Assembly: GCA_963772935.1 (NCBI GenBank)
Contig: CAVYZK010000009.1
Span: 372,001-436,000 of the forward strand
DNA length: 64,000 nucleotides
Direction: 5' to 3'
Source of the DNA: JANNNF01 sp963772935
GTDB lineage: Bacteria; Pseudomonadota; Alphaproteobacteria; Rhodobacterales; Rhodobacteraceae
A model generated the notes under the pieces. The model saw nothing but the letters and a program-made list of their open reading frames with translations. It searched no databases and was not told the DNA's origin. Made by a program: the position numbers and the translations under genes. Positions 1-9,172 of the stretch are shown in pieces. Within the stretch, counting starts at the first letter, position 1. Every line of letters begins with the position of its first letter.

Positions 1-230
1 AGGCGGCAGAGCGCAGACCCCGGATCGTGCAGCGAAAACTCGGCTTCAATGCGGCGCAGCAGGGCAGGCAAGGCGGCAAGCGCCGCCTCTGCCCGCTGGG
101 TGGGGCCAGACAGGGTGATGCTGCAATCAGCCCCCAAGGCCTGACCTTGCCACGTCATCGCCGAGGCCTGCGATGGCAGTAGCGCGCTTGCGGCGAGGAT
201 GGTCAGGAAACGGCGGCGGGTTGGCGTCAT
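1..230 (-). CDS. ApbE-family FMN transferase (NosX/NirX-like), 5' part only
   Basis: Partial gene running off the left edge; about 76 codons are visible. The product starts MTPTRRRFLTILAASALLPS, a Tat-type twin-arginine signal (RRRFL), and continues MTWQGQALGADCSITLSG, which matches the start of mature ApbE proteins. ApbE enzymes use FAD to attach FMN covalently to a threonine or serine of periplasmic flavoproteins. Its start codon overlaps the stop of the NosR/NirI gene by 4 bases (ATGA), so the two are translationally coupled, and the neighbour is a known substrate type. In Paracoccus nirI is followed directly by nirX, while nosX usually ends the nos operon, so the adjacency slightly favours nirX. 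The catalytic part lies outside the window. Confidence 0.85.
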   Translation of the reverse strand, partial: MTPTRRRFLTILAASALLPSQASAMTWQGQALGADCSITLSGPTQRAEAALAALPALLRRIEAEFSLHDPGSALCR

Positions 231-2284
231 GCCGCCACCTTCAAGCTGCGGCCACGCGCGGCAAGGATCAGGGGCACGCATTTCGCGTCATCATTGTGGA
301 TCGTCACGCAGTCAAGGCATTGGAAACATTCGGAATAGACGATCTGCCCTGTGGGTTTGATGGCCCCGTAGCTGCACTTTACCTTGCAGAGCTGGCACGG
401 TGACCCACATTCCACCCGCCGCGCGATCCAGTCGCGGCCCCGCAACAGCCCGCCAATCGCCATCAGCGCGCCAAGCGGGCAGACATAGCGGCAAAAGCCT
501 TTGAAGGTGAACATCCCCAGCACCAGCCACCCCGCCGCATAGGCGACGAAATACCATTCGCGGATAAAGAAGGTGGTGATGGCGGTCTTGAAGGGTTCGA
601 CCTCGGCCACCTTGTCCACCCGGTCGGGGGCAAGGAACACGGTGGCGACCATGCCTGCCAGCAACGCATATTTCACCAGCTTCAACCGGCTGTCCCACAG
701 GGCCGACACCTCAACCTTCGGCAACCGTAACAACCGCCCCAGATGATGCGCAAATTCCTGCAACGCGCCAAACGGGCACAGCCAGCCGCAGAACAGACCC
801 CGGCCCCAGAGGACGAAGCCGATGATCGTGGCGGCCCAGAGCAGCAGGGAAAACGGATCGTAGAGCAAGAACCCGAAGCTGCCCCCCTCCGCCGCCGTGC
901 GCAGCACCGCCAAGGGGGTGACGATGGACAACTGCCCTTGCCCCCACCAGCCGATGAACACGGTGACAACGGCCAGTATCCCCAATCGCACACCGGTAAA
1001 CCACCGATGCCCCGCCAGCCGGTCTTGCCCCGGCCCAAGCAGCACCAGCAGGGCCACCAACCCTGTGCCCAGCAAGATCAGGTCCAGCTTCCGGTTGATC
1101 AGCGCCTCGACCCACGGAGCCAGCTTCACTGGGGGCGTGGCGCGCAGGAAAAACCGTTCCGGTGTGGCATGAGTCAGGGTGAAATGGGCGGAGCCGATTT
1201 CGGGCTGGAACTGGCCATGGGCGCGGGCGGCTTGGGCCAGCAACTGCCAGTCTGCGGCCGGGTCAAAGCCAAGGCGGCGGTCGGTGCGCAGGATCATTGC
1301 GGTGCCCTGCGGCACATCGGGCAGGGTCTCAAAAATCAGGTCGGCGTCACGCAGGGCAAGGGGCAAGCCGCCCTGGGTGGCGGCCAGACGGTCGGGCGCG
1401 GTGTTGCGCACGAAGTCCGGCGACACAAGGCCATGGCGGGCGGTGTCGATCACCAGAATAGGTTCCTGTTCCGGCGAGACGGTCAGGAACCGGGTCAGGT
1501 CTGCCATGGAGTCCGGCGTCAGCACGGCGCGGGCAATTGAGGGCGGGCCGATATCCACGGCCCAGAGGTTCAGGTACAGGCCCGAGGGGTCGGCTTGTGC
1601 CTCGGGGTCATCGGTGGCCCAGATGGTGCCCGCAAAGGCTGCGTCGGCCTGTGCATTGGTCACTTGCAGGTTCCGCGCAATGCCCTGCGACACCAGATCA
1701 TCCCATGTCAGCGCCTCGGCCACATCGGGGTTGGGCCGGGCGGGAGGGGCGCTTTGCACGCCCTGCATCTTTTCCCGTGCAATCTGCAACGTGGCGGCCA
1801 GCAGCGATTCATGCGCGATGCGGACGGAGGCCGTGGCCTTGGTCACCCCGTCCAGATACACCAGATCCGACCCCGCCCCGCCATCGCCATACGGCGTGCC
1901 GACCACCAGCGGTTCGTTGATCGAATGGCCCCGGTATTGTTCCAGAAACTTCAGAAACGGGGCTTCGCCCAAGCCAGACACAAAGATCGGCTCATTGTGC
2001 GACAACAATTTCACGTCGATGAAGCTGCCCTGTAAATCCAGCAAAACCAACAGGTTGATCGGCGCACCCGAAAAGCCGGGCAGGGGGGCTATGGGGGCTG
2101 TTTCAAACACATAGCCGGCGTCAGCCCCGCCCGAATTGCGCAAGGACCACAGGCCCTGATCATTCAGCGCCTCGCCTAGGGCCATGGGAGGGGCGATAAA
2201 CGGCTCTATCACCTCGCGTGGCAAGGGGTCAGCCAGCAGCGGGGTGGCGATCAGGAACCACAGAAGGGTCAGAAGGCGGCGCAT
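227..2284 (-). CDS. NosR/NirI family polyferredoxin flavoprotein
   Basis: Membrane-bound regulator or electron donor needed for nitrous oxide or nitrite reductase activity. An N-terminal signal peptide (MRRLLTLLWFLIATPLLADP) is followed by a periplasmic FMN-binding domain with a flavinylation-like site (DGVTKATAS). Several membrane helices follow, with two CxxxCP motifs (CGWLCPFGAL and CRYVCPLGAL) and a C-terminal pair of [4Fe-4S] clusters (CQLCKVKC and CFQCLDC). An upstream in-frame ATG at 2320 would add 12 residues; I prefer 2284 because it opens the signal peptide. About 685 residues, normal for the family. The gene is coupled to an ApbE flavin transferase. I see no clear FNR-type TTGAT-N4-ATCAA box upstream. 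NosR and NirI cannot be separated from this window alone. Confidence 0.9.
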   Translation of the reverse strand: MRRLLTLLWFLIATPLLADPLPREVIEPFIAPPMALGEALNDQGLWSLRNSGGADAGYVFETAPIAPLPGFSGAPINLLVLLDLQGSFIDVKLLSHNEPIFVSGLGEAPFLKFLEQYRGHSINEPLVVGTPYGDGGAGSDLVYLDGVTKATASVRIAHESLLAATLQIAREKMQGVQSAPPARPNPDVAEALTWDDLVSQGIARNLQVTNAQADAAFAGTIWATDDPEAQADPSGLYLNLWAVDIGPPSIARAVLTPDSMADLTRFLTVSPEQEPILVIDTARHGLVSPDFVRNTAPDRLAATQGGLPLALRDADLIFETLPDVPQGTAMILRTDRRLGFDPAADWQLLAQAARAHGQFQPEIGSAHFTLTHATPERFFLRATPPVKLAPWVEALINRKLDLILLGTGLVALLVLLGPGQDRLAGHRWFTGVRLGILAVVTVFIGWWGQGQLSIVTPLAVLRTAAEGGSFGFLLYDPFSLLLWAATIIGFVLWGRGLFCGWLCPFGALQEFAHHLGRLLRLPKVEVSALWDSRLKLVKYALLAGMVATVFLAPDRVDKVAEVEPFKTAITTFFIREWYFVAYAAGWLVLGMFTFKGFCRYVCPLGALMAIGGLLRGRDWIARRVECGSPCQLCKVKCSYGAIKPTGQIVYSECFQCLDCVTIHNDDAKCVPLILAARGRSLKVAA

Positions 2285-2415
2285 GACGGCACGATAGGGG
2301 GCTGGCGGCACCCGGAACATTGGACCAAAGTGGGGGCGGCGTCATGGCGCTGTCACTTTGCTGTGCAACCAAAGTGGCGAACGGGCCAGTCAGCGCGACA
2401 CAGGTCTTGGGGGGC

Positions 2416-2443
2416 TTGCCACGCGACGAACGCCAGATATAGT
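2416..2443 (+). promoter_or_regulatory. Candidate sigma70 promoter for the HNH gene
   Basis: TTGCCA at 2416-2421 and TATAGT at 2438-2443, separated by 16 bases, lie about 75 bases upstream of the HNH nuclease start. The match to the vegetative consensus is good but rests on inspection only. Confidence 0.45.
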
Positions 2444-2516
2444 TTGACCATGACCGGGGGACACGAATTTACCCCGCAAGACCCAGACGGCCCGACGAAC
2501 CACGACTGCACAACGA

Positions 2517-3116
2517 ATGGTGATTGACGGAATGGACGGCGATTTTCGAACCCACTTTGTACGCGACCCTGCGGCGCTGAAGCAATTTCCGGCGCTGGTT
2601 CTGAATGCGGATTACCGACCGCTCAGCTATTACCCGCTGTCGCTGTGGCCATGGCAAGAGGCGATCAAGGCGGCGTTTCTGGACCGCGTCCAGATCGTGG
2701 CCGAATACGACCATGTGGTGCGAAGCCAGAGGCAAGAGTTTCGGATACCCTCGGTTGTGGTGCTGAAAGACTATGTGAAACCCCAAAAGCGCGTGGCCTT
2801 CACGCGCTTTAATCTTTTCTTGCGGGACGGGTTTTGCTGCCAGTATTGCAACGCCAAGGGGGATCTGACCTTCGATCATGTCGTGCCCCGGTCTCGCGGC
2901 GGGATCACAAGTTGGGAAAACGTGGTGGCGGCCTGCAGCCCGTGCAACCTGCGCAAGGGGTCAAAAACCCTGCGCCAGTCGGGCCTGCATCTGGCCCATG
3001 CACCGCGCCAGCCGACGGCCGAGGAAATGCAGGCCTATGGCCGCAAGTTTCCGCCCAACCATCTGCACGGCAGTTGGATGGACTATCTTTACTGGGATGC
3101 CGAGTTGGAGGCCTGA
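2517..3116 (+). CDS. HNH endonuclease family protein
   Basis: 199-residue protein with a C-terminal HNH domain. A zinc-ribbon-like CQYC is followed by FDHVVPRSRGG, a second CSPC pair and NLRKG, which is the layout of the small HNH nucleases common in alphaproteobacteria. The N-terminal half (LVLNADYRPLSYYPLS) is typical of the same subfamily. The biological role is unknown; such genes are chromosomal and not clearly linked to mobile elements. The start at 2517 gives MVIDGMDGDF; ATG 2532 is an alternative. The 3' end overlaps the convergent MFS gene by 28 bases. Confidence 0.85.
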   Translation: MVIDGMDGDFRTHFVRDPAALKQFPALVLNADYRPLSYYPLSLWPWQEAIKAAFLDRVQIVAEYDHVVRSQRQEFRIPSVVVLKDYVKPQKRVAFTRFNLFLRDGFCCQYCNAKGDLTFDHVVPRSRGGITSWENVVAACSPCNLRKGSKTLRQSGLHLAHAPRQPTAEEMQAYGRKFPPNHLHGSWMDYLYWDAELEA

Positions 3117-4327
3117 GCCTGTTTTGGCTGCATCGCCAGCCAGATCAGCGCACCTGCTGCGGCAAGAATGAAGGGCAGCATGGCCGCGTTGACCATCTGC
3201 CACCCGGTCTGCACCGACCCGCCTGCGCAGTTCATCAACCCGCCGGATGAAAAGCTGGCAAGGGTGACGCCGCCAAACACGATCAGATCGTTCAGCCCCT
3301 GCAGGCGGCCGCGTTCCTCGGGGCGCTGTGCGGCGGTCAGCATGGTGGTGGCCCCGATAAAGCCAAAGTTCCAGCCGACCCCAAGCAGGATCAGCGCGCC
3401 AAAGAAGTTCGGCAATTGCATGCCCGCGATCGCCACACAGCCTGCGGCCGTCAGGATGGCAAGGCCGATGGCAATCACCCGTTCCGCCCCGAGGCGGGCG
3501 ATGATGTGCCCTGTGATAAAGCTTGGCGCATACATCGCCAGCACATGGGCGGTGACGACATCGGCAGCATTGGACGTGTGAAAACCACAGCCAACCACGG
3601 CGAGGGGCGACGAGGTCATCACCAGATTCATCAGCGCATAAGAGACGGTCGCACAGATCATCGCGACGGCAATGCGCGGGGTACGGATCAGCTGGGCCCT
3701 TGTGCGGCCAAGAGGCGTGCCGCTGGCGGCGGGCGCGGGTTTGGGAATTTTCAGGCCGGCAAACAGGAACACGCCGACAAGGTTCAACCCGATGACGGCC
3801 AGGTAGGTGCCAAGGAACGGCACCACAAAGGCCTCATTCGTCGCCTTCACCAGTTGCGGGCCGACGACCGCAGACAGCAACCCCCCCGCCATGACCCAGG
3901 AAATCGCCTTGGGGCGAAAGGCATCAGAGGCGGTATCAGCAGCGGCGAAACGGTAAAAGCCTTGCGCGCTCATATAGATACCGGTGAACAGCCCGCCTAC
4001 GACGAAAAGCCAGAAGTTGGCGGTGATCAGGCCCCAAGCCCCGATGGCAGCACCCAAAGCGCCGCCCATGGCCCCCACCACAAAGCCCGCGCGACGGCCA
4101 TGCTTTTGCATGAAGGCCGATATTGGCGTGGCGGTCAGCATCGACCCGATCACCATGGCCGAAATCGGCAGGGTGGCCCAACAGGCATTGGGGGCCAGCG
4201 ACTGCCCGGCAAGACCCGCGATGGTGAAGATCATCGGCAATTGCGCGCCAAGCACCGCTTGGGCAGCGACAAGCACCGCGACGTTGCGTTTGGTCAGGCT
4301 GTCGGAGGGGGCGATGTCTTGGCTCAT
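3089..4327 (-). CDS. MFS transporter
   Basis: 412-residue polytopic membrane protein with about 12 hydrophobic segments and the MFS loop 2-3 signature region (FMQKHGRRAGF). It resembles the uncharacterised MFS permeases found widely in Rhodobacteraceae; the substrate cannot be inferred. It is transcribed divergently from the AlkA gene, with about 100 bases between the starts, and ends convergent with the HNH gene. The C-terminus (WLAMQPKQAQASNSASQ) is cytoplasmic and short. Confidence 0.85.
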   Translation of the reverse strand: MSQDIAPSDSLTKRNVAVLVAAQAVLGAQLPMIFTIAGLAGQSLAPNACWATLPISAMVIGSMLTATPISAFMQKHGRRAGFVVGAMGGALGAAIGAWGLITANFWLFVVGGLFTGIYMSAQGFYRFAAADTASDAFRPKAISWVMAGGLLSAVVGPQLVKATNEAFVVPFLGTYLAVIGLNLVGVFLFAGLKIPKPAPAASGTPLGRTRAQLIRTPRIAVAMICATVSYALMNLVMTSSPLAVVGCGFHTSNAADVVTAHVLAMYAPSFITGHIIARLGAERVIAIGLAILTAAGCVAIAGMQLPNFFGALILLGVGWNFGFIGATTMLTAAQRPEERGRLQGLNDLIVFGGVTLASFSSGGLMNCAGGSVQTGWQMVNAAMLPFILAAAGALIWLAMQPKQAQASNSASQ

Positions 4328-4425
4328 ACAGCATGGCTATGCGGGTGTGAGGGTTCCGGCAAGGGTGGATTTGTATTGCGCACAAAGCGGGTTGTGGCGG
4401 CGCGTCTGCCGGGCAAGGATGCGGC

Positions 4426-5055
4426 ATGGTTGGGCGTATCATTCACAGTTTGGACTGCGTGGCCGAAGGGGCTGCGTGGCTCGGCGCCATGGACCCGGCC
4501 TTTGCCCGGGCAATGGCGGTTTGCGACCCGCTGCCGCTGCGCAGGCAGGACGATGGGTTTGCCGCCCTGTTGCAGGCGATTGTCGGCCAGCAGGTGTCGG
4601 TTGCCTCGGCCCGTGCGATCTGGGCGCGGCTGGAGGCGGCGGGGGTAACGGACCCGGCAGTGATGGCGGGCACCACAGAAGCGGCGCTGCGGGGGCTGGG
4701 TTTGAGCCGCCAGAAGGCGCGCTATGGTCTGGCACTGGCGCAGGCGGGGATTGATTTTGACGGATTGCGCAACCGCCCCGATGCCGAGGTGGTTGCCACA
4801 CTCGTCGCCGTGCCCGGCATCGGCCTGTGGACCGCCGAGATTTACGCGATGTTCGCACTGGGCCGCGCTGACGTCTTCGCCCCAGGCGATCTGGCGCTGC
4901 AAGAGGCCGCACGCATGCTGTTCGGGCTGGACGCGCGGCCCACCGACCGGCAGTTGCGCGCGATGGCCGAGGCGTGGTCGCCATGGCGGTCGGTTGCGGC
5001 GCGGATACTGTGGGCGTATTACCGGGTGGCGAAAGAACGGGACGGGGTGGTGTGA
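4426..5055 (+). CDS. DNA-3-methyladenine glycosylase II (AlkA-like)
   Basis: 209-residue HhH-GPD base-excision glycosylase that removes alkylated purines. Seen in the sequence: LLQAIVGQQVSVASA (helix before the pocket), the helix-hairpin-helix VPGIGLWTAEIYAM, and the catalytic aspartate in DVFAPGDLALQ. Short relative to E. coli AlkA because the N-terminal TBP-like domain is missing, as in most alphaproteobacterial forms. The stop overlaps the start of the next gene (TGATG), so the esterase is co-translated. Confidence 0.9.
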   Translation: MVGRIIHSLDCVAEGAAWLGAMDPAFARAMAVCDPLPLRRQDDGFAALLQAIVGQQVSVASARAIWARLEAAGVTDPAVMAGTTEAALRGLGLSRQKARYGLALAQAGIDFDGLRNRPDAEVVATLVAVPGIGLWTAEIYAMFALGRADVFAPGDLALQEAARMLFGLDARPTDRQLRAMAEAWSPWRSVAARILWAYYRVAKERDGVV

Positions 5056-5708
5056 TGCGGGATTTGCGGTTCAAACGGCGGGCGGCCTTGTCGGGCAAAG
5101 CACGCAGCATGGTGGTGTTCGTGCATGGCTATGGGGCCGATGGTGCGGACCTTTTGGGCTTGGCCGATCCCTTGGCCGAACATCTGCCGGATACGGTGTT
5201 CCTGTCACCCGATGCGCCGGAACGTTGTGTCGGTGGCGGGTTCGGGTTTCAGTGGTTTCCGATCCCGTGGATCGACGGGTCGGATGTGGCCTTGGCTGAA
5301 CGTGGCCTTGACCTTGCGGCGCAGGATTTGAACGGGTTTCTGGATGCGCGGCTGGCAGAAGAGGGCTTGGGGCCGGAGGCATTGGCGCTGGTCGGGTTTT
5401 CGCAAGGGGCGATGATGAGCCTGCATGTGGCCCCGCGCCGACCTGTGGCGATAGCAGGGGTGGTGGCAATTTCGGGCCGGTTGCTGCGGCCCGAGGCTTT
5501 GGGCGAGGCGCTGGTCAAGCCGCCGGTGCTGCTGGTGCATGGCGATGCCGACCCGGTGGTGCCATTCGAGGATATGGGCCGGGCTGGGCAGGCGTTGGAG
5601 GCGGCAGGGTTCGAGGTTTACGGTCATGTGATGCAGGGCACCGGGCATGGCATTGCGCCGGATGGGCTGTCAGTGGCGTTGCAGTTTTTGCGCGGGCAGT
5701 TGGGGTAG
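5055..5708 (+). CDS. Alpha/beta hydrolase, phospholipase/carboxylesterase family
   Basis: 217-residue cytosolic esterase. The catalytic triad is visible: serine in GFSQG, aspartate in VHGDADPVVPF and histidine in GTGHGIAP. The oxyanion-hole segment VVFVHGYGADGADL sits near the N-terminus. An in-frame upstream start at 4974 would place 27 residues inside the preceding gene; ATG 5055 in a TGATG overlap is preferred. This is the YpfH/carboxylesterase-2 type; the physiological substrate is unknown. Confidence 0.9.
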   Translation: MRDLRFKRRAALSGKARSMVVFVHGYGADGADLLGLADPLAEHLPDTVFLSPDAPERCVGGGFGFQWFPIPWIDGSDVALAERGLDLAAQDLNGFLDARLAEEGLGPEALALVGFSQGAMMSLHVAPRRPVAIAGVVAISGRLLRPEALGEALVKPPVLLVHGDADPVVPFEDMGRAGQALEAAGFEVYGHVMQGTGHGIAPDGLSVALQFLRGQLG

Positions 5709-5729
5709 GGCGGTTTGCTTGGCAAATGC

Positions 5730-5754
5730 CGGGGGGACTTCACGTCCCCCCGGA
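5730..5754. terminator. Strong GC hairpin downstream of the esterase gene
   Basis: CCGGGGGGAC at 5730-5739 pairs perfectly with GTCCCCCCGG at 5745-5754 around a 5-base loop. There is no clear T-run, so termination is inferred only from the stem strength and from its place between the 3' ends of two convergent genes. Confidence 0.5.
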
Positions 5755-5795
5755 CCCCCCTGTGGGATATTTGTGCGAAGAGGATGAAAATTAGA
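5755..5795 (+). repeat. Intergenic GGGATATTTG motif, copy 1
   Basis: The segment after the hairpin contains GTGGGATATTTGTGCGAAGA followed by GGATGAAAAT. A related GGGGATATTTGAGCCAAT stretch occurs in the opposite orientation at 19889-19925. From memory, such GGGATATTTG...GATGAAA stretches are common just after genes in Rhodobacterales; the function is unknown. Confidence 0.4.
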
Positions 5796-5811
5796 CTTAA
5801 AGTTTAAGGAG

Positions 5812-6783
5812 TTATTGTGCTTCCAAGTAGGCTGCGCAGCCGGTGAGGGCGGCGTAGTCGTCCTCAACAACCGTGATCGAGAAGTCTTTTTCCAGCAGAT
5901 CCACCCGGCGCGGTTCGCGGAAGGTCTGGCCCAGACCGAAGGCGGCGAAGTGGGGCGTCATGGCGCGGGACATGCCGCCGATCAGGTAGATGCCGTCATA
6001 GGGCAGGTGGATCAGCGCGAGGTCGGCGAGGGTCTGGCCCAGGATACGGGTGTAAAGTTGGGCTGCGTGCGTGGCGATGGCATCGCCTGCGGCGAGGGCG
6101 GTCAGCACTTCGGCCGAGGTCAGCGTGGCAGGCTGGCCCGCCTGATGGCTGGCAAAGGCATGCAGGTTGGCAAGCCCGCGCCCCGCAAGGACTTCCTCGA
6201 CCCCCACATGCGGGATTTCACCGCGCGAGGCCAGCAGGCGTTCGACAAAGCGCATCAGGGCAAGGTCTTCGTCCGACCGCACCGGCAGGTTGACATGCCC
6301 ACATTCCGAGGGCGGCACCACCCGGCCCGAGGGCGTGTTGTGCACGGGGGCCGCGTTCACCCCGGTACCAAGACCCACCACCAGCATCGCCGCCCCCGGT
6401 TTGCGCGGACCATCGACCACCGTGCGCAGATTGGCGGGGGCGATATGGCCCAGGGCCTGCCCCTGCGCTTGCAGATCGTTCAGGATCGCCACGCGGCTTG
6501 CACCTGTGGCGCGCGACAGTTTGGCGGCGTCCATATCCCAATCCAGATTGGTCATTGTGGCCACACCATCCTGCACCGGGCCAGCCGCAGCGACGCAGAC
6601 TCCATCGACCGTCACCCCGGCCTCGGCCAGATAGTCTTGCAGGATATGGGCGATGTCCTGCCCGCGCGCCTTGTAGTCAGCGTTGGGAAAGCGGCGGATG
6701 CTGCCTTGCTGCACCTCAGCCCCGTTGGCCAAAGCCACCCGCGTATTGGTGCCGCCGATATCTGCGAGGATGGCAAGGCTCAT
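5812..6783 (-). CDS. glk: Glucokinase
   Basis: 323-residue ATP-dependent glucose kinase. Seen: the phosphate-1 motif ADIGGTNTRVAL at the N-terminus, AILNDLQAQGQAL, GLGTGVNAAP, and the glucose-binding SECGHVNLP. It phosphorylates glucose released by the two glucosidases encoded at this locus. The gene lies 3 bases after the stop of the GH1 glucosidase gene and shares its transcript with that gene and the LacI regulator. Length and motifs match bacterial Glk. Confidence 0.93.
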   Translation of the reverse strand: MSLAILADIGGTNTRVALANGAEVQQGSIRRFPNADYKARGQDIAHILQDYLAEAGVTVDGVCVAAAGPVQDGVATMTNLDWDMDAAKLSRATGASRVAILNDLQAQGQALGHIAPANLRTVVDGPRKPGAAMLVVGLGTGVNAAPVHNTPSGRVVPPSECGHVNLPVRSDEDLALMRFVERLLASRGEIPHVGVEEVLAGRGLANLHAFASHQAGQPATLTSAEVLTALAAGDAIATHAAQLYTRILGQTLADLALIHLPYDGIYLIGGMSRAMTPHFAAFGLGQTFREPRRVDLLEKDFSITVVEDDYAALTGCAAYLEAQ

Positions 6784-6786
6784 TGT

Positions 6787-8122
6787 TCAGGCTCCGCTGT
6801 TTCGGGCTAGGGCGTGGCGAAGGGCTTCATACGAGGCTTTGGGCGTGCGCTTCAAGGTGTCGAAATCCACATGCACCAGACCGAAGCGTTTTTCATAGCC
6901 AAGCGACCATTCGAAATTGTCCATCAGCGACCAGCAGAAATAGCCATTCACCGGCACGCCTGCCGCGATGGCGTTCTGCACGGCGGCAAGATGGGCTGCC
7001 AGATAGTCGATGCGGGGTTGGTCATCAACCGTGCCATTGCTGATCACGTCGGGCGAGGCGAGGCCGTTTTCGGTGACATAGATCGGCAGGCCGCGTGAGT
7101 ATTCGGCATGGGTGCGTTTCAGGAAATCTTCCAACCCCTGCGGGTAAATCTCCCACCCCATCTGCGTTTTGGGCAGCGGGCCGTCCACCTCTTGAAAGCT
7201 GGGCCACGGGCCGGGGGCAGGGGCCACGACCTTGCGGGTGTAGTAGTTGAGGCCGCACCAATCGACGGGGGTGCCGATGGTTTCCATATCGTCCTGCCAG
7301 TTGGCGGGCATGTGGGGCAGCAGGCCTTCCAGCACCTTTTCGGGGTAGGCTTTGTTGAAGATGCCGCCCAGATACCAGCGGTTGTAATGTTCATCGTAGA
7401 GGTTTGCTGCGGCAATGGCTTCGGGCGTGTCATCGACCGGGGTGGCCCATTCAAGGTTGCAGACGGCCCCAAGGTTCTTCACGCCCAAAGACCGCATCGC
7501 TTGCGTCGCCGTCGCCATGCGCCAGCAGAACATGGTGCATCGCACGCGCCGTGGCGCGGATGTCGCGCAGGCCGGGGGCGTGGTGGCCGAGGAAATGCGA
7601 CAGCCACGCGACGCACCAGGGTTCATTGATCGGGGCGGCAGACCATGTACGGTCGCCCACCCGTTCCATCAGCACATGGGCGTAATCGGCGAACCAGCCG
7701 GCGATATCGCGGTTGCGCCAGCCGCCAGCATCGGCCAGAGGCGAGGGCAGTTCCCAGTGATAGAGCGTGATGGCGGGTTTGATCCCACGTTCCAGCATGC
7801 CATCAATCAGACGATCGTAGAAATCGAGGCCTTCCTTGTTGGCGGGGCCACGGCCTTCGGGCACCACCCGCGCCCAAGAAGCCGAAAAGCGGTAGACATC
7901 AAGGTTGGCATTTTTGATCAGGTCCAGATCCTGCGGCCAGCGGTGGTAATGATCGCAGGCATAAGCGCCATTTTCGGCGCGCACCACATTGCCGGGGGTT
8001 TCGGCAAAATCATCCCAATGCGTGCGGCCAGCCCCGCCATGGGCGTGGCCTTCGATCTGATAGGCGGAGGTCGCGGTGCCAAACAGGAAACCTTCGGGGA
8101 ATGTCGCGCGGGCAGGAAGCAT
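6787..8122 (-). pseudogene. GH1 beta-glucosidase, split by a one-base insertion
   Basis: Two overlapping frames together make a normal 444-residue family 1 glycoside hydrolase. The first part starts MLPARATFPEGFLFGTATSA and carries the acid/base motif INEP; the second carries the nucleophile motif VTENG and the aglycone-site SLMDNFEWSLGYEKRFGL. Frames change at about 7513, where one extra C on the + strand (G in the coding strand) interrupts LLAHG-TATQAMRSLG. Without it the span is 1335 bases, exactly 445 codons. As written, translation stops before the nucleophile, so the product would be inactive. It would hydrolyse beta-glucosides to glucose. It may be an assembly error. Lies between the LacI regulator (9-base gap) and glk (3-base gap). 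Confidence 0.9.
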
Positions 8123-8131
8123 GGGATGCCT

Positions 8132-9157
8132 TTATTTGGGGACGGGGCCGCTGGACTGGCCGATGATCAATTCAGCCTCCAGCAGGCGGTGTTGCGGGCC
8201 TGCATCGGGGTTGGCGATGACGTTCAGCAGCATTTCGGCCGCCAATCGCCCCGCCTCGCGCACCGAAGACCGGGTGGCGGTGAACAGCGGCAAATCCTCG
8301 CCGTTCTTCATGTAGCTGAGGTCATCATCATGGATGATCACTGACACATCGCGCCCCATAACCAGCCCGCGTTCTTCGATGGCACGGCGCACGCCCATGC
8401 CGGAAATCATCGAGGCGGCCAGAATGGCGGTCGGCGGTTTTGGCAGGGTCAGCAGCGATTTGGCGGCGCGGTAGCCGGAAATCTCGGTCATCTCGGACGA
8501 AAACATCAGGTCGGGGTCAAGGGCGATGCCGCGGTCGCGCAACGCATCGGTATAGCCGGTGCGGCGGCGGATGGCGAAATCCATGAACTCCAGCCCGTTG
8601 ACCAGACCAAGCCGGATATGGCCCAGATCCAGCAGAAATTCGGTCGCGCGCTGAAACGCCCTGCGGTTGTTCACGTCGAGCCAGCAATAGGGCAGTTCGG
8701 TGCCGGTGGCCCGGCCATGCACCACAAAGGGCAGGCCAATTTCATGCAGCAGGGGGATGCGCGGGTCGTTCATCCGGGGGGCGTGGACGATCACACCATC
8801 GACATTGCCCTTGGATTTCAGGCCGCGATAGGTTTCTTCCTCCATCTCGTCGGGCACGACGGACAGCAGCATGTCATAGTCGTTGCGGCTGTAGGTCTCC
8901 CCCGCGCCTGCGATGAAATCGGCGAAGACCGGGTTGACGATTTCATGCCGCGTCGCAATCGGAATGACATGCCCCACCGCCATAGCGCGGCCTGTGGCCA
9001 ACCGGATGGCCCGGGTGTTGGGGCGGTAATTATGCCGTTTCGCCGCCACCATCACGCGTTCGCGGGTGGCCTCGTTGACTTCGGGATACCCGTTCAAAGC
9101 ACGGCTGACCGTCGTGGGCGACAAGCCCAGCTTGGCGGAAAGCTCTTTGAGGTTCAT
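8132..9157 (-). CDS. aglR: LacI-family regulator of the alpha-glucoside locus (AglR-like)
   Basis: 341-residue transcriptional regulator. The N-terminal helix-turn-helix reads MNLKELSAKLGLSPTTVSRA, with the usual ALNGYPEVNEATRERV hinge start, followed by a periplasmic-binding-protein-like effector domain. The longer in-frame start at 9229 is unlikely because LacI proteins begin at the HTH. It is divergent from aglE, with three inverted-repeat operators in the shared region, one of them 17 bases in front of its own start, suggesting autoregulation. The gene order matches the Sinorhizobium aglR-aglEFGAK locus apart from the divergent layout. Confidence 0.88.
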   Translation of the reverse strand: MNLKELSAKLGLSPTTVSRALNGYPEVNEATRERVMVAAKRHNYRPNTRAIRLATGRAMAVGHVIPIATRHEIVNPVFADFIAGAGETYSRNDYDMLLSVVPDEMEEETYRGLKSKGNVDGVIVHAPRMNDPRIPLLHEIGLPFVVHGRATGTELPYCWLDVNNRRAFQRATEFLLDLGHIRLGLVNGLEFMDFAIRRRTGYTDALRDRGIALDPDLMFSSEMTEISGYRAAKSLLTLPKPPTAILAASMISGMGVRRAIEERGLVMGRDVSVIIHDDDLSYMKNGEDLPLFTATRSSVREAGRLAAEMLLNVIANPDAGPQHRLLEAELIIGQSSGPVPK

Positions 9158-9172
9158 GGGCGTTTCGTCTTC

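Noticed and set aside
743..2114. Long plus-strand frames opposite nosR/nirI
   Set aside because: Arg/Pro/Gly-rich shadow translations of a clear minus-strand gene; no family features.
2321..2516. FNR/NnrR box upstream of nosR/nirI
   Set aside because: No TTGAT-N4-ATCAA or close variant was found on either strand.
3416..4648. 410-residue plus-strand frame opposite the MFS gene
   Set aside because: Composition (His, Arg, Gly, Gln rich) is typical of antisense frames in GC-rich DNA, and it runs through the divergent promoter region and into the alkA gene.
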